DNA from: an uncultured Paracoccaceae bacterium
GTDB taxonomy: Bacteria; Bacteroidota; Bacteroidia; Flavobacteriales; Flavobacteriaceae
Length of the DNA stretch: 64,000 bases
Assembly (NCBI GenBank): GCA_943788135.1
Contig: CALSPC010000002.1
Coordinates: 20,404 to 84,403, forward strand
Direction: 5' to 3'
The position numbers and the translations under genes were made by a program. The notes beneath the pieces were generated by a model. It saw nothing but the letters and a program-made list of their open reading frames with translations. It did no database searches and had not been told where the DNA came from. Below are positions 35,103 through 45,672 of this stretch, in pieces. Each line of letters opens with the position of its first letter. Positions within the stretch are counted from its first letter, which is position 1.

Positions 35103-37403
35103 ATGGAGAATATTTATTTATATATGATAATTGCTTTAGCCTTCTTGGCCATTGCAGATTTGGTCGTAGGGATTAGTAATGATGCTGTAAATTTTCTAAA
35201 CTCAGCAATCGGATCCAAAGCGATTTCGTTCAGAACGATTATGATTGTTGCCAGTATTGGAGTTGCCGTTGGAGCAATTTTTTCGAGTGGGATGATGGAA
35301 GTTGCCCGAAAAGGAATTTTTAATCCTGGTGAATTCATGTTCAATGAGATCATGATTATTTTCATGGCGGTTATGATAACGGATATTCTACTCCTAGATT
35401 TCTTTAACTCATTAGGTATGCCAACCTCAACAACCGTTTCAATTGTATTTGAATTATTAGGTGCTGCGGTTGCTATGGCTTTAATAAAAATTGGTGCTAG
35501 TGGCGGCGATTTTAGTGACGTTGTTAACTACATAAACACTTCAAAAGCCTCTCAAATTATATTTGGGATTCTTCTATCGGTGGTAGTTGCTTTCTCCATT
35601 GGAGCGCTCGTACAATGGGTGTCTCGAGTGTTATTGTCCTATAACTTTGAAAGAAAAGCAAATTGGGTAGGTGCTCTTTTTAGTGGTGTTGCATTAACGG
35701 CAATCACCTATTTTATATTTATGAAAGGCCTTAAAGGAACGTCTTACGCTAAACAATCGTTTGATATTATTGGCGGTGGCACCATGAAAGATTTCTTGGA
35801 AACGCAAGTGCTCACCATTTTATTGATCAGTTCAGTATTTTGGTCTTTACTGTCTTATGTATTGATTGTGTTTGCAAAAACAAATATTTATAAACTCATT
35901 ATTGTTGTTGGAACATTTGCATTAGCATTAGCATTTGCAGGAAATGACCTTGTTAATTTTATTGGTGTTCCTGTGGCAGCTTATAATGCATTCTTAGAAT
36001 GGTCTGCTTCAGGGCTTTCTGCAACAGAATTTCCAATGGATGTTTTAGCCTCTAAAGTCCCAACTAACAACTGGTTGTTATTTGGCGCTGGTATGATCAT
36101 GGTTCTTACACTATGGTTTTCGACTAAAGCCAAAGATGTTGTCAAAACATCCTTAGATCTATCAAGTCAAGGAGAAACCAAAGAACGGTTTCAGCCCAAT
36201 ACATTATCGCGTGGATTTGTAAGAATTGCAATGGGGGCTTCAAAAGTATCGGCTTTTATTTTACCAACATCTTGGCAAGAAAAAATTGAGCAGCAATTTG
36301 AACAACCAGTCATTAAATTGACTAAAAATAAGGTGCATGAATTACCTGCTTTCGATTTAGTCAGAGCAGCAGTAAACCTAATGGTGGCAGCAGTCTTAAT
36401 CTCTATAGCTACGTCTTATAAATTACCACTATCAACCACCTATGTGACGTTTATGGTAGCTATGGGAACATCTTTGGCAGACAGAGCTTGGGGAGCAGAA
36501 AGTGCTGTATATCGAGTTGCTGGAGTACTGAATGTTATTGGTGGATGGTTCTTTACGGCCTTTAGCGCCTTTAGTGCTGCTGCATTGGTAGCTTACTTAC
36601 TTAATTTGAATCTAGAAGTGATGTTCCCAATACTTCTTTTAACGGCTATCGCTTTGCTTATAAGAAGCTCAATTGTTCATAGAAAAAAGACACAAGAAAT
36701 CGCCTCTGATGACCGATTGAAAAAAACAGAAAGTAGTTCTGTTCAAGGAGTGATTAGCGAAAGTGCTGCCAATATTGCAAACGTACTGAAGCGTGGAGAA
36801 AAAATCTATGCAGGCGCATTTACTGGGCTATCACAACAAAAATTGGATACGCTTAAAAAGAATAAAAAGCAGATTATTAAACTCTCTGATGAAGTTGATG
36901 AATTGAGAGATAATATCTTTTACTTTATCAAAAACCTAGATGAATCTAGTGTTGGTGCCAGTAATTTTTATATTCTAATTTTAGGCTACCTTCAAGACAT
37001 GACACAATCTCTGACTTATATTACTAAAGTAAGTCATAAGCACGTTCATAATAATCACAAAAAACTAAAGTTCAATCAAATTAAGGAACTGAGTCAAATC
37101 AATGATGCCATCCAACAATTATTTTCTGATGCAATTGCGGTTTACAAATCACAGTCTTTTGAAAAGATAGGTGAAATTATTGAACAGAAAAATGCAATTT
37201 ATGCGATTCTAAAATCTAATATTGATGCACAAGTAAAACGAACACGGACAGAAGAATCAAGTCCAAAAAACACAACACTTTACTTTAGTTTATTATTAGA
37301 AACCAAAGATTTGTTGAATGCGACAACTGGATTGTTGGAAGAATACCATACCGAATATGATAGCAGCATAAAACCTGCAAAACTCAATGTGGATATTGAT
37401 TAA
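35103..37403 (+). CDS. PiT-family inorganic phosphate transporter with PhoU-like C-terminal domain
   Basis: The 766-residue protein has two PiT signatures, VGISNDAVNFLNSAIGSKA near the N-terminus and FAGNDLVNFIGVPVAAYNAF near residue 285, each in a half with several transmembrane helices. It also has the duplicated sorting sequences MPTSTTVS and LPLSTTYVT. Residues from about 540 to the end are soluble and strongly helical (KLDTLKKNKKQIIKLSDEVDELRD), resembling PhoU-like regulatory domains. It imports phosphate with cations; the extra domain may sense or gate. It is the second gene after the porin and is followed by a strong terminator. Confidence 0.88.
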   Translation: MENIYLYMIIALAFLAIADLVVGISNDAVNFLNSAIGSKAISFRTIMIVASIGVAVGAIFSSGMMEVARKGIFNPGEFMFNEIMIIFMAVMITDILLLDFFNSLGMPTSTTVSIVFELLGAAVAMALIKIGASGGDFSDVVNYINTSKASQIIFGILLSVVVAFSIGALVQWVSRVLLSYNFERKANWVGALFSGVALTAITYFIFMKGLKGTSYAKQSFDIIGGGTMKDFLETQVLTILLISSVFWSLLSYVLIVFAKTNIYKLIIVVGTFALALAFAGNDLVNFIGVPVAAYNAFLEWSASGLSATEFPMDVLASKVPTNNWLLFGAGMIMVLTLWFSTKAKDVVKTSLDLSSQGETKERFQPNTLSRGFVRIAMGASKVSAFILPTSWQEKIEQQFEQPVIKLTKNKVHELPAFDLVRAAVNLMVAAVLISIATSYKLPLSTTYVTFMVAMGTSLADRAWGAESAVYRVAGVLNVIGGWFFTAFSAFSAAALVAYLLNLNLEVMFPILLLTAIALLIRSSIVHRKKTQEIASDDRLKKTESSSVQGVISESAANIANVLKRGEKIYAGAFTGLSQQKLDTLKKNKKQIIKLSDEVDELRDNIFYFIKNLDESSVGASNFYILILGYLQDMTQSLTYITKVSHKHVHNNHKKLKFNQIKELSQINDAIQQLFSDAIAVYKSQSFEKIGEIIEQKNAIYAILKSNIDAQVKRTRTEESSPKNTTLYFSLLLETKDLLNATTGLLEEYHTEYDSSIKPAKLNVDID

Positions 37404-37428
37404 TTAAGCATTCACACTACGGTATAAA

Positions 37429-37458
37429 AAAAGCCTCCTAATGTATTAGGAGGCTTTT
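37429..37458. terminator. Bidirectional intrinsic terminator between PiT and nrdA
   Basis: A 14-bp perfect stem (AAAAGCCTCCTAAT with its complement) has a 2-base loop as drawn, which would open to at least four bases. The flanking A and T runs make it active for both convergent genes. Confidence 0.88.
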
Positions 37459-37480
37459 GCTTTATATAAAAAGAAATAAA

Positions 37481-39979
37481 TTACGACCCACACATCAGGC
37501 AATCATCGCCTTCTGCTTCTTTGGCTTGTTCTATCAAGGCTTTCATTTCCTCAGCAGACATCGGCTCCACTTCAACAGCTGACTCTTTAGAAAACTTAGC
37601 GGCGGTATTAGCTGCTTTTTCTTGTTGTTTTTCCAAAACTGCGGTTTCCACTACTGGAGTTTCCACAACTGCTGCGGCCTCAACGGTTTGTGGTTGTGGC
37701 GCTTGGGTTTTTTTATTGTCTAAAGTAAACTTAATGGCATCTACAGCACTTTTTGTTCTTAGATAATACATCCCTGTTTTTAAACCACTTTTCCAAGCAT
37801 AAAAATGCATTGAAGTGAGTTTCGCCATAGTCGCTCCTTCCATAAATAAATTTAAGGATTGTGATTGATCTATAAAATAACCTCGTTGACGAGACATATC
37901 TATAATATCTTTCATACTCAATTCCCAAACCGTCTTGTACAAGTCTTTGATGTCTTGAGGAATTATATCTACATGTTGAATTGAACCGTTGGCACGCATA
38001 ATCTCTTGCTTCAAACCTTCGTTCCAAAGTCCAAGCTCTACTAAGTCTTCTAAAAGATGCTTGTTGACTACAATAAATTCTCCAGACAATACACGACGGG
38101 TATAGATGTTTGAAGTATACGGCTCAAAACACTCGTTGTTTCCGAGAATTTGAGATGTACTTGCTGTTGGCATTGGTGCCACAAGAAGCGAGTTACGCAC
38201 ACCGTTTTCTAGAACCTCCTCACGCAGTTTCTCCCAATCCCAAAGACCACTAAAATCAGCTTCGTTTTGGTCCCATAAATTATGTTGGAATTTTCCTTCA
38301 CTAATTGGAGAGCCCGCATAGGTTTCGTAAGGGCCTTCTTCTTTGGCAACTTCCATAGAGGCTGTGACTGCAGCAAAATAAATTGTTTCAAAAATATCTT
38401 GGTTCAACTGTTTTGCTTCGTCACTAGTGAATGGCATTCTAAGTTTTATAAATGTATCTGCCAATCCCTGAACACCGATCCCAATTGGACGGTGACGCAT
38501 GTTTGAGTTTTCGGCCTCAATTACTGGATAGTAATTACGGTCGATAACTTTATTTAAGTTGCGTGTAACACGTTTGGTGATTGTGTATAATTCTTGGTGA
38601 TCAAATTTGCCATCTTTAATAAACATTGGAAGCGCAATAGAAGCCAGGTTACAAACAGCAACTTCGTCAGGTGAGGTGTACTCAATAATTTCTGTACATA
38701 AATTAGACGAACGAATTGTACCTAAATTTTGCTGGTTTGATTTACTGTTGGCCGCATCTTTATAGAGCATATATGGCGTTCCGGTCTCAATTTGAGATTC
38801 CGTTATTTTCTCCCAAAGTTCTCTTGCTTTGATGGTTTTTCGGCCTTTCCCTTTTTGTTCGTAATCTAGGTAAAGAGCTTCAAACTCCTCACTATGTGTG
38901 TCTGGCAAACCAGGACACTCGTTAGGGCACATTAGTGTCCAGTCTGCGTCTTCCTGAACGCGTTTCATAAACAAATCTGGAATCCACATCGCATAAAACA
39001 AATCACGTGCTCGCATTTCTTCTTTTCCATGATTTTTCTTTAAGTCAAGAAAATCAAAAATATCAGCATGCCAAGGTTCTAAATAAATAGCAAAACTGCC
39101 TTTACGCTTTCCACCACCTTGATCTACATAGCGTGCTGTGTCATTAAAAACGCGTAGCATTGGAACGATCCCGTTACTTGTTCCGTTGGTTCCGGCGATA
39201 TAACTTCCGGTTGCTCTAATGTTGTGCATGGCTAAACCAATACCACCTGCAGATTGTGAAATTTTAGCCGTTTGTTTTAAGGTGTCATAAATCCCATCAA
39301 TACTGTCATCTTTGGCTGTCAATAAAAAACAAGACGACATTTGTGGTTTTGGAGTTCCCGCATTAAATAATGTGGGCGTTGCATGTGTAAAATACTTTTT
39401 GGACATGAGCTCGTAAGTCTCAATTGCAGCGTCAAGGTCGTTTAAATGAATCCCAATAGCCACACGCATCAACATGTGTTGAGGGCGCTCTGCAATGATG
39501 CCATTTAGTTTTAAAAGGTAGGAACGCTCTAGGGTTTTGAACCCAAAATAATCATAACTAAAATCTCTATTATAAATGATAGTAGAATCTAATTTTTCTT
39601 TGTTTTCAATGATGACATTGTAAACTTCTTCAGACAACAACGGGGCGTCTTTTCCAGTTCTTGGGTTTACATATGTATATAAGTCATGCATAACTTCACT
39701 AAAGGTCTTTTTAGTGTTTTTGTGCAAATTTGAGACTGAGATTCGTGCTGCAAGTCGCGCATAATCGGGATGAGCAGTGGTCATTGTTGCAGCTACCTCT
39801 GCGGCAAGATTATCTAATTCGCTAGTCGTAACGCCATCGTATAACCCTTCTATTACACGCATCGCAACCTTCAAGGGGTCAACCAATTTATTCAAACCAT
39901 AGCAAAGTTTTCTAACTCTTGCTGTGATTTTATCAAACATGATTTCTTCCTTTCTGCCGTCTCTTTTTAGTACATACAT
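37481..39979 (-). CDS. nrdA: Class Ia ribonucleotide reductase large subunit
   Basis: The 832-residue protein starts with an ATP-cone ([20 protein letters not shown]) that senses ATP/dATP. The catalytic barrel contains [26 protein letters not shown] and [10 protein letters not shown] with the Asn-Cys-Glu triad. The end DDCLMCGS carries the shuttle cysteines C827 and C830. An Ala/Val/Glu-rich linker precedes them. It reduces NDPs to dNDPs with NrdB. Transcription order is nrdB then nrdA with 182 bp between, so a shared message with an internal leader is likely. Confidence 0.96.
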   Translation of the reverse strand: MYVLKRDGRKEEIMFDKITARVRKLCYGLNKLVDPLKVAMRVIEGLYDGVTTSELDNLAAEVAATMTTAHPDYARLAARISVSNLHKNTKKTFSEVMHDLYTYVNPRTGKDAPLLSEEVYNVIIENKEKLDSTIIYNRDFSYDYFGFKTLERSYLLKLNGIIAERPQHMLMRVAIGIHLNDLDAAIETYELMSKKYFTHATPTLFNAGTPKPQMSSCFLLTAKDDSIDGIYDTLKQTAKISQSAGGIGLAMHNIRATGSYIAGTNGTSNGIVPMLRVFNDTARYVDQGGGKRKGSFAIYLEPWHADIFDFLDLKKNHGKEEMRARDLFYAMWIPDLFMKRVQEDADWTLMCPNECPGLPDTHSEEFEALYLDYEQKGKGRKTIKARELWEKITESQIETGTPYMLYKDAANSKSNQQNLGTIRSSNLCTEIIEYTSPDEVAVCNLASIALPMFIKDGKFDHQELYTITKRVTRNLNKVIDRNYYPVIEAENSNMRHRPIGIGVQGLADTFIKLRMPFTSDEAKQLNQDIFETIYFAAVTASMEVAKEEGPYETYAGSPISEGKFQHNLWDQNEADFSGLWDWEKLREEVLENGVRNSLLVAPMPTASTSQILGNNECFEPYTSNIYTRRVLSGEFIVVNKHLLEDLVELGLWNEGLKQEIMRANGSIQHVDIIPQDIKDLYKTVWELSMKDIIDMSRQRGYFIDQSQSLNLFMEGATMAKLTSMHFYAWKSGLKTGMYYLRTKSAVDAIKFTLDNKKTQAPQPQTVEAAAVVETPVVETAVLEKQQEKAANTAAKFSKESAVEVEPMSAEEMKALIEQAKEAEGDDCLMCGS

Positions 39980-40161
39980 TTTATTTAGTCTTTTTTTTGC
40001 TTTTTTGAGGCCTTCAAAAAAGCGGTTAGTTGGTTAGCCTAGTAGTATTTGAGTATCTCAAATACTTAGTTATATTGTGTTTGAATCCAGTGTGGGATCC
40101 AAAAAATTAATTTATGAAAAACGACTTATAATCGCTTTAAGTTCTTAGTCTAGTTTTTGGA

Positions 40162-41142
40162 CTAGAATTCAGAATCGAAACTATATTTGTTGGTATCCTC
40201 TTCTTCTTTGTTAAGGACACCAGCCTTTTGATATTCGGACACTCTTTTTTCAAAGAAATTGGTTTTTCCTTGAAGGGATATCATGTCCATAAAGTCAAAT
40301 GGATTTGATGTGTTGTATTCTTTTTCGCAATCCAATTCTTGTAATAAGCGATCGGTTACAAACTCTAAGTACTGCGACATCAATTTTGAATTCATACCAA
40401 TCAAACTTGCTGGTAGAGATTCCGTAATAAACTCTCTTTCAATATTCAAAGCATCCAATAAGATTTCTCTAATTCGCGCTTTAGGAACTTTGTTTATGAG
40501 GTGCTTGTTGTGAAGGTGAACAGCAAAGTCTGCATGTACGCCTTCATCTCTAGATATCAACTCGTTTGAGAAAGTTAATCCTGGCATTAAGCCTCGTTTC
40601 TTTAACCAGAAAATAGAACAAAATGCACCTGAAAAGAAAATTCCTTCAACTGCTGCAAATGCAATTAAGCGCTCTGCAAAACTTGGAGATTCAATCCATT
40701 TAAGTGCCCAATCTGCTTTTTTCTTAATCGCTGGAAAATTCTCTATGGCATTGAATAATTTATCTTTTTCTACTTCATCTTTTACATAAGTATCGATTAA
40801 AAGAGAATAGGTTTCACTGTGAATGTTTTCCATCATGATTTGGAATCCATAGAAAAACTTTGCTTCGCTATATTGAACTTCGTTCACAAAGTTTTCAGCT
40901 AAATTTTCATTCACAATACCATCACTAGCGGCAAAAAACGCTAGGATATGCTTGATGAAATAACGCTCATCATCATTTAGTTTAGTTGTCCAGTCCGTTA
41001 AATCTTGGTGTAGATCAATTTCTTCAGCGGTCCAAAAACTCGCTTCAGATTTTTTGTACCATTCCCAAATATCGTTGTGTTGGATTGGAAAAATAACGAA
41101 TCGATCTTTGTTTTCTTGTAAAATTGGTTCTACTTGTGACAT
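40162..41142 (-). CDS. nrdB: Class Ia ribonucleotide reductase small subunit (eukaryote-like R2)
   Basis: The 326-residue protein contains [12 protein letters not shown] (D74), [14 protein letters not shown] with iron ligands E105 and H108 and the radical tyrosine Y112, and [13 protein letters not shown] with the second Glu/His pair. Spacing of D74 to E105 (31) and E105 to Y112 (7) equals that of the E. coli enzyme, but the text [10 protein letters not shown] and [12 protein letters not shown] is strikingly that of animal and yeast R2. The C-terminal acidic end NKYSFDSEF binds NrdA. It stores the diferric-tyrosyl radical. Confidence 0.96.
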   Translation of the reverse strand: MSQVEPILQENKDRFVIFPIQHNDIWEWYKKSEASFWTAEEIDLHQDLTDWTTKLNDDERYFIKHILAFFAASDGIVNENLAENFVNEVQYSEAKFFYGFQIMMENIHSETYSLLIDTYVKDEVEKDKLFNAIENFPAIKKKADWALKWIESPSFAERLIAFAAVEGIFFSGAFCSIFWLKKRGLMPGLTFSNELISRDEGVHADFAVHLHNKHLINKVPKARIREILLDALNIEREFITESLPASLIGMNSKLMSQYLEFVTDRLLQELDCEKEYNTSNPFDFMDMISLQGKTNFFEKRVSEYQKAGVLNKEEEDTNKYSFDSEF

Positions 41143-41446
41143 CTAAAAAAATGATTAAAATTTTATAACTAAAAAATACGCGTTTGAGCGGTTAACAAAG
41201 GTTCAAAATTGTAGCCGTAAATGAAAGTCATTTTTATAAACATTGCCTATGAGTTTTTAACAACGAGTAGCTTTTTTCCTACAAAAAAAATTTCAAGCAT
41301 AAACGATAAATGACTGAAATAAAGCCAGTTAATTCACGTCTCTCTCTTAGGAGAAAATCTAGCATTAACATCCCTTTAAAAAAAGTTTTATTGTAATTTT
41401 TAAAAAAAGAAAACGCTATAGCGATTCAAAACGACATTTTATACGC
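41143..41446. other. 304-bp upstream region of nrdB
   Basis: No gene is seen. The minus strand has a near -7 element AACCTTTG before nrdB. I looked for the NrdR palindrome and found no convincing pair. The rest is AT-rich with short A-runs. Confidence 0.45.
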
Positions 41447-42028
41447 TTACTTCGTATGCTTTAATTTGTGCTTCGCAGCTACTTGTTCTAATTCAGCATA
41501 CCAATCAGCACCAAATTTTCGAATCAATGCTTCTTTAACAAACTTATAGACAGGGACCTGAAGTTCTTTGCCCAACTCACAGGCGGCATCACAAATTTCC
41601 CAATTGTCATAATTGACTGCAGAAAACTCGCTATACTGTTTCACACGTACGGGATACAAGTGACAAGATACTGGTTTTTTCCAATCGACCTCACCTTGGT
41701 TGTAAGCTTCCTCAATGGCGCACAAGGCTGTGTTTTTATCATCATAAATAACATACACACAATCGGCGCCATCTAGTAGAGGCGTTTCAAGTTCGCCGTC
41801 TGTTGTGACTATATGTGTGCCCTGTGCTTCAATTGCATCGACACTTTCTTTTCTGAGATAGGGCTTTACAATCGGATAGATGGTTTCTAAAATGGTGGCT
41901 TCGTTCGCGTCTAATGGGGCTCCTGCATCACCATCCACACAACACGCGCCTTTACAAGCGCTGAGATTACATAAAAAATCTTTCTCGATAATATCTTCCG
42001 ATACAATGGTTTTTCCTATTTGAAACAT
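41447..42028 (-). CDS. DUF3109-family cysteine-rich protein
   Basis: The 193-residue protein has FLCNLSACKGACCVDGD (C20, C25, C29, C30) and later cysteines in ADCVYV, ALCAIEEAY, VSCHLYPV and WEICDAACE. This pattern is typical of DUF3109, a Bacteroidota family related in cysteine layout to YkgJ-like proteins that probably bind an Fe-S cluster or zinc. The function is unknown. It should be cytosolic. TATATTTG ends four bases before the ATG, so the mRNA is predicted to be leaderless. It is divergent from marC. Confidence 0.75.
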   Translation of the reverse strand: MFQIGKTIVSEDIIEKDFLCNLSACKGACCVDGDAGAPLDANEATILETIYPIVKPYLRKESVDAIEAQGTHIVTTDGELETPLLDGADCVYVIYDDKNTALCAIEEAYNQGEVDWKKPVSCHLYPVRVKQYSEFSAVNYDNWEICDAACELGKELQVPVYKFVKEALIRKFGADWYAELEQVAAKHKLKHTK

Positions 42029-42087
42029 GGCTCAAATATACTGTTAATTATGAACATTTTAAACCCAAATAATCACTGAAAATAAAG

Positions 42088-42117
42088 TTGTGTTTGTCAA
42101 TATTTATTCGACCTTTG
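42088..42117 (+). promoter_or_regulatory. Promoter of marC
   Basis: TTG (42088-42090), 19 bp, GACCTTTG (42110-42117) matches the consensus at every -7 position but the first. The ATG lies 20 bases further on. Confidence 0.6.
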
Positions 42118-42137
42118 CGTAAAAATAATTTGTAATC

Positions 42138-42716
42138 ATGACTTTCGATTTTAAAGAGATTTTAACGGCATTTATGGTACTGTTCGCAGTGATTGACATT
42201 GTAGGAAACATTCCAATTATTATTGATTTACGCAAGAAAGCGGGGCATATTCAAAGTGAAAAAGCTTCTGTTATTGCTGGAATTATTATGATTATATTTT
42301 TATTTTTGGGCGATAGTATTTTGAAACTCATCGGAATTGATGTGCATTCTTTTGCAGTCGCTGGTGCATTTATTTTGTTTTTTATTGCCTTAGAAATGAT
42401 TCTAGGAATTACATTATACAAACAAGAAGAAGGCACAAGTATGAATGCTTCTGTTTTTCCATTAGCATTCCCTTTGATTGCAGGCCCTGGCAGCCTAACA
42501 ACACTGCTGTCTTTAAAGTCTGAATTTCAAACTGAAAATATTATTATTGCCATGGTCATTAATGTTGTTGTGATTTATGTTGTCCTTAAAACCTCAGCAC
42601 GAATCGAGCGCTTTATTGGTCAAAATGGTATAAATATTATTCGAAAAGTGTTTGGAGTCGTTCTCTTGGCTATTGCGGTTAAACTATTTACTTCTAATAT
42701 TAAATTCTTATTATAG
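42138..42716 (+). CDS. MarC-family integral membrane protein
   Basis: The 192-residue protein has six hydrophobic helices. The family signature FAVIDIVGNIPIII lies in helix 1 and FPLIAGPGSLTTLL near residue 115, with AVAGAFILFFIALEMILG between. MarC (UPF0056) was once linked to multidrug resistance, but that has not held; its substrate is unknown, with neutral amino acids suggested for an archaeal relative. It is followed by a small membrane protein two bases later and so is co-transcribed. Confidence 0.85.
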   Translation: MTFDFKEILTAFMVLFAVIDIVGNIPIIIDLRKKAGHIQSEKASVIAGIIMIIFLFLGDSILKLIGIDVHSFAVAGAFILFFIALEMILGITLYKQEEGTSMNASVFPLAFPLIAGPGSLTTLLSLKSEFQTENIIIAMVINVVVIYVVLKTSARIERFIGQNGINIIRKVFGVVLLAIAVKLFTSNIKFLL

Positions 42717-42718
42717 GC

Positions 42719-42922
42719 ATGCGACTATTATCTTATTTATTATCGGTTTTGGCTCTTGGGTTTATGGTGTTTAATGCCACTAAGATTGATTTCGACACCC
42801 CATTTGAAAAGGAAAGTTATACAGCACTTCTTACAACCTTGGCAGGTGGTTGTGCGATTTTAATTCTCACGATACTACGTGTGGTTAAAAAGATCGATCG
42901 TAAGGTCAAAGAAAGCTCTTAA
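42719..42922 (+). CDS. Small two-helix membrane protein after marC
   Basis: The 67-residue protein has two hydrophobic helices (5-22 and 34-56) and a basic tail VVKKIDRKVKESS, so the tail should be cytoplasmic. It starts two bases after the marC stop and ends in a four-base overlap (42919-42922) with the stop of the convergent ctpA-like gene. I know no function. Confidence 0.65.
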   Translation: MRLLSYLLSVLALGFMVFNATKIDFDTPFEKESYTALLTTLAGGCAILILTILRVVKKIDRKVKESS

Positions 42923-44523
42923 TTCGAATTCAAATTCGCGTCTAAATTGTTTACTTTTTGTAGCATTGGATCTATAGCGCTCAAAACTTTTGCTGCAGTG
43001 TTGTCTCCAAAAAGCTGTTTGGCAAATGCACACTTTAAAAGTGTTTTTAGGGTCGTTTTATAGGGTTCAATCGTCCTGTTGTCTAATTGTGACGTTTCTA
43101 AAAAATACATTGAAAATTGCTCATAAATTAAATCTGAAATTTCAAAAGCCTCCAAAAATTCTAGTTCAGAAAAAGAAGTATACTCCATACGTTGACGATC
43201 TAAGTGCTCAAATACAAAAAAATCCATTAGCCCTGAAATTTTTAAAAACTCGACAACATCAGAATTAAAATTTGGATCGTAGGGCACATAAACATCTGGA
43301 ATAATGCCGCCACCACCATACACAGTTTTCCCTTTTGGTGTGGTGAATACTAGGCTGTCAGACACACGATCTGACGGCAATGTGTCTCCAGCGCGGTCTT
43401 CCATCCGCTCATAATAGGCGTCATAATAGGCTTCTGACCCCTTGGCGTATGACCGTTGTATAGAACGGCCTGTCGGTGTGTAGTATCTAGAAGTTGTGAG
43501 CCTAATTGCACTCCCATCGCCTAAATCCATTTCTCTTTGCACTAATCCTTTACCAAAAGATCGGCGACCAATAATGGTCCCTTTGTCATTGTCTTGTAGT
43601 GCTCCTGCAACAATTTCGCTAGCAGATGCAGAATTTTCGTTGAGTAATACATAAACTTCAGCGGCTTCTAAACGTCCTTTTGCTGTAGCAAAGCTTTCAT
43701 CAATTGTATTGCTTTTGTTTTTTGTAAACAAAATGAGCTTCCCCGCTTCTAAAAATTCGTCTGCAATTTGTTCAGCGATTTGTAAAAACCCTCCAGGATT
43801 ATCTCTTAAATCGAGTACTAAATTTGACGCGCCTTCGTCTATCAAAGTATCAAGTGCTTTTTCAAACTCTAGGTATGTACTTTCAGCAAAACGATTTATT
43901 TTTATATAGCCAAGTGTTGGACTGATCATATAAGACGCTTCTACACTTTTGATGGGAACCTCGGCACGAATGATTTCAAAATCTAAGACGCTATCGACCC
44001 CCGCACGCTTGACTGTTAACTGTACTTTAGAATTTTTTTTACCTCTAAGGCGCTGAATGACTTGATCTGAACTCCAATTTTGGTCATGAATTGTATCCTG
44101 ATCTGCCATTAATATGCGATCGCCAGCCAAAATTCCAGCTCGGAAACTTGGACCACCTTCAATTGGGCGAATGACGGCTATGGTATCTTTGTAATTATAG
44201 AACCGAACTCCAATCCCAATAAAGTCGCCTTTCATGTATTCTGTTACAGCGGCTAAATCTTGTTTTGGTATGTATGATGAGTGAGGGTCAAGGTTTTGTA
44301 AAACCGTATCAATAAAGCCTTCAACAATACTATCTGTATCCACTGGATCTACGTACTCGTACTCTAAATAATCGATTAGGCGGTTTACTTTTTGTTTGCT
44401 TAGGTTAGTTGTATGGCTGTAAGAATCTACTCCACTGGGATTAAATTTAACTCCAATAAAAATTCCAACTGCAATAAGGACTCCGGCAAAAAATGGAAGA
44501 TGTTTTTGGTTTAATGCCATCAA
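42919..44523 (-). CDS. S41 carboxy-terminal processing protease
   Basis: The 534-residue protein has an N-terminal membrane anchor (FAGVLIAVGIFIGVKF), a PDZ domain (residues 95-185, IGVRFYNY and RAGILAGDRI) and the S41 catalytic region with LDLRDNPGG, the serine in NENSASASEIVAGAL and the lysine in RRSFGKGLVQRE. A C-terminal ~130-residue helical extension is common in Bacteroidota. It should cleave envelope proteins from the C-terminus. ATG codons at 44523 and 44520 are both possible. It follows the dCMP deaminase by one base in a three-gene operon. Confidence 0.9.
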   Translation of the reverse strand: MMALNQKHLPFFAGVLIAVGIFIGVKFNPSGVDSYSHTTNLSKQKVNRLIDYLEYEYVDPVDTDSIVEGFIDTVLQNLDPHSSYIPKQDLAAVTEYMKGDFIGIGVRFYNYKDTIAVIRPIEGGPSFRAGILAGDRILMADQDTIHDQNWSSDQVIQRLRGKKNSKVQLTVKRAGVDSVLDFEIIRAEVPIKSVEASYMISPTLGYIKINRFAESTYLEFEKALDTLIDEGASNLVLDLRDNPGGFLQIAEQIADEFLEAGKLILFTKNKSNTIDESFATAKGRLEAAEVYVLLNENSASASEIVAGALQDNDKGTIIGRRSFGKGLVQREMDLGDGSAIRLTTSRYYTPTGRSIQRSYAKGSEAYYDAYYERMEDRAGDTLPSDRVSDSLVFTTPKGKTVYGGGGIIPDVYVPYDPNFNSDVVEFLKISGLMDFFVFEHLDRQRMEYTSFSELEFLEAFEISDLIYEQFSMYFLETSQLDNRTIEPYKTTLKTLLKCAFAKQLFGDNTAAKVLSAIDPMLQKVNNLDANLNSN

Positions 44524-44524
44524 A

Positions 44525-44947
44525 TTACAGGGTTATCAATTCGACATTTATTCCTGCTTTTTCTAAAAATTCAACCCCCGAAAGATCCTTATAGGCTTGA
44601 CTATACACTACTCTGGTAATTCCCGCTTGATGAATTAATTTACTGCAACTTTTACAAGGGGATAATGTAATGTATAGTGTGGCACCTCTACAGGACTGTG
44701 TAGACGATGCTACTTTTAATATGGCATTTGCTTCTGCGTGCAATACATACCATTTGGTATACCCTTCTTCGTCTTCACAAAAATTTTCGAAACCTGTGGG
44801 AGTTCCATTGTAACCGTCAGAAATAATCATACGATCTTTAACAATAATTGCTCCTACTTGTTTACGCTTACAATAGGATAATTTCCCCCATTCAGAAGCC
44901 ATTCTAAGATAGGCTTTGTCATATTTAAGTTGCTTTTGCGTGGTCAT
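44525..44947 (-). CDS. dCMP/cytidine deaminase-family protein (ComEB-like)
   Basis: The 140-residue protein is a zinc deaminase with VLHAEANAILK and TLSPCKSCSKLIH. The N-terminal text YLRMASEWGKLSYCKRKQVGAIIV and DGYNGTPTGFENFCED is characteristic of deoxycytidylate deaminases. The expected reaction is dCMP to dUMP, feeding thymidylate synthesis. It lies between hupE-like and ctpA-like genes, all minus strand. It is distinct from tadA by the GYNGTP loop. Confidence 0.87.
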   Translation of the reverse strand: MTTQKQLKYDKAYLRMASEWGKLSYCKRKQVGAIIVKDRMIISDGYNGTPTGFENFCEDEEGYTKWYVLHAEANAILKVASSTQSCRGATLYITLSPCKSCSKLIHQAGITRVVYSQAYKDLSGVEFLEKAGINVELITL

Positions 44948-45015
44948 ATAAAGTGGGAGATTAATTTTGTTTTAAACGAATAAAACGCTTGGTTTTTTAA
45001 ATTACATCAACTTAT

Positions 45016-45606
45016 TTAAGAAAAAAGTGGACTGTTCACGATTAAAGGAAGCATTAGTCCTATAACTACAGCCGACAACACCATGACCCAGTCCCGGACT
45101 GAAAATCTAAAAATAGTCTGTCCGACAAATCCGAAAAAGAGGACGCAAAAAACAATTATAAATTGTCCGAGCTCTATGCCTAAAGCGAATTCCAGCACCG
45201 ATAACAGCGTGCTTTCATTGGGCCTCACTAGCGACTCAAATGCGTTTGCAAATCCTAAGCCATGAATAAATCCAAAAAATAATACTACGCTAAAAAGGAC
45301 TATTGGGTTGGAATATTTAGATGATTTTCCAGATGTGAATATATTATACAGTGCCATAACAATGATCGTAAAAGGAATCAACCACTCTGTTACATTGACA
45401 TTTAGATTTACGATATCATAAACCCCCAATAACAAGCTGAGTGTGTGACCAAGTGTAAATGAAGACACTAGTAAAAGGAGACGTTTCCAATCTTTAAAAA
45501 GATAAGGGATAGTCAGGACTACTAAAAACAGGATGTGGTCATAACTTTTAAAGTTGACAATATGGTAAAGGCCTAATTCTAAAAATTTCAAAAAACTATC
45601 TAACAT
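45016..45606 (-). CDS. HupE/UreJ-family membrane protein
   Basis: The 196-residue protein has six helices and the family landmarks GLYHIVNFKSYDHILFLV (with Asp-His), SSFTLGHTLSLLLG and GFIHGLGFANAFES. The His/Asp in the first and third helices suggest metal passage; HupE and UreJ are thought to be nickel or cobalt permeases, but members in Bacteroidota often lack nickel enzymes nearby, as here. TAACTTTG lies 21 bases before the ATG and would drive the operon hupE-like, comEB-like, ctpA-like. Confidence 0.82.
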   Translation of the reverse strand: MLDSFLKFLELGLYHIVNFKSYDHILFLVVLTIPYLFKDWKRLLLLVSSFTLGHTLSLLLGVYDIVNLNVNVTEWLIPFTIIVMALYNIFTSGKSSKYSNPIVLFSVVLFFGFIHGLGFANAFESLVRPNESTLLSVLEFALGIELGQFIIVFCVLFFGFVGQTIFRFSVRDWVMVLSAVVIGLMLPLIVNSPLFS

Positions 45607-45672
45607 TGTTGCGTTGGTTTATGCATTCAAAGTTAATGAAATAATTGATTACATGCATAGTCATCTGTTAAA

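Noticed and set aside
41143..41446. NrdR boxes before nrdB
   Set aside because: No pair of palindromes of the NrdR type was found by eye.
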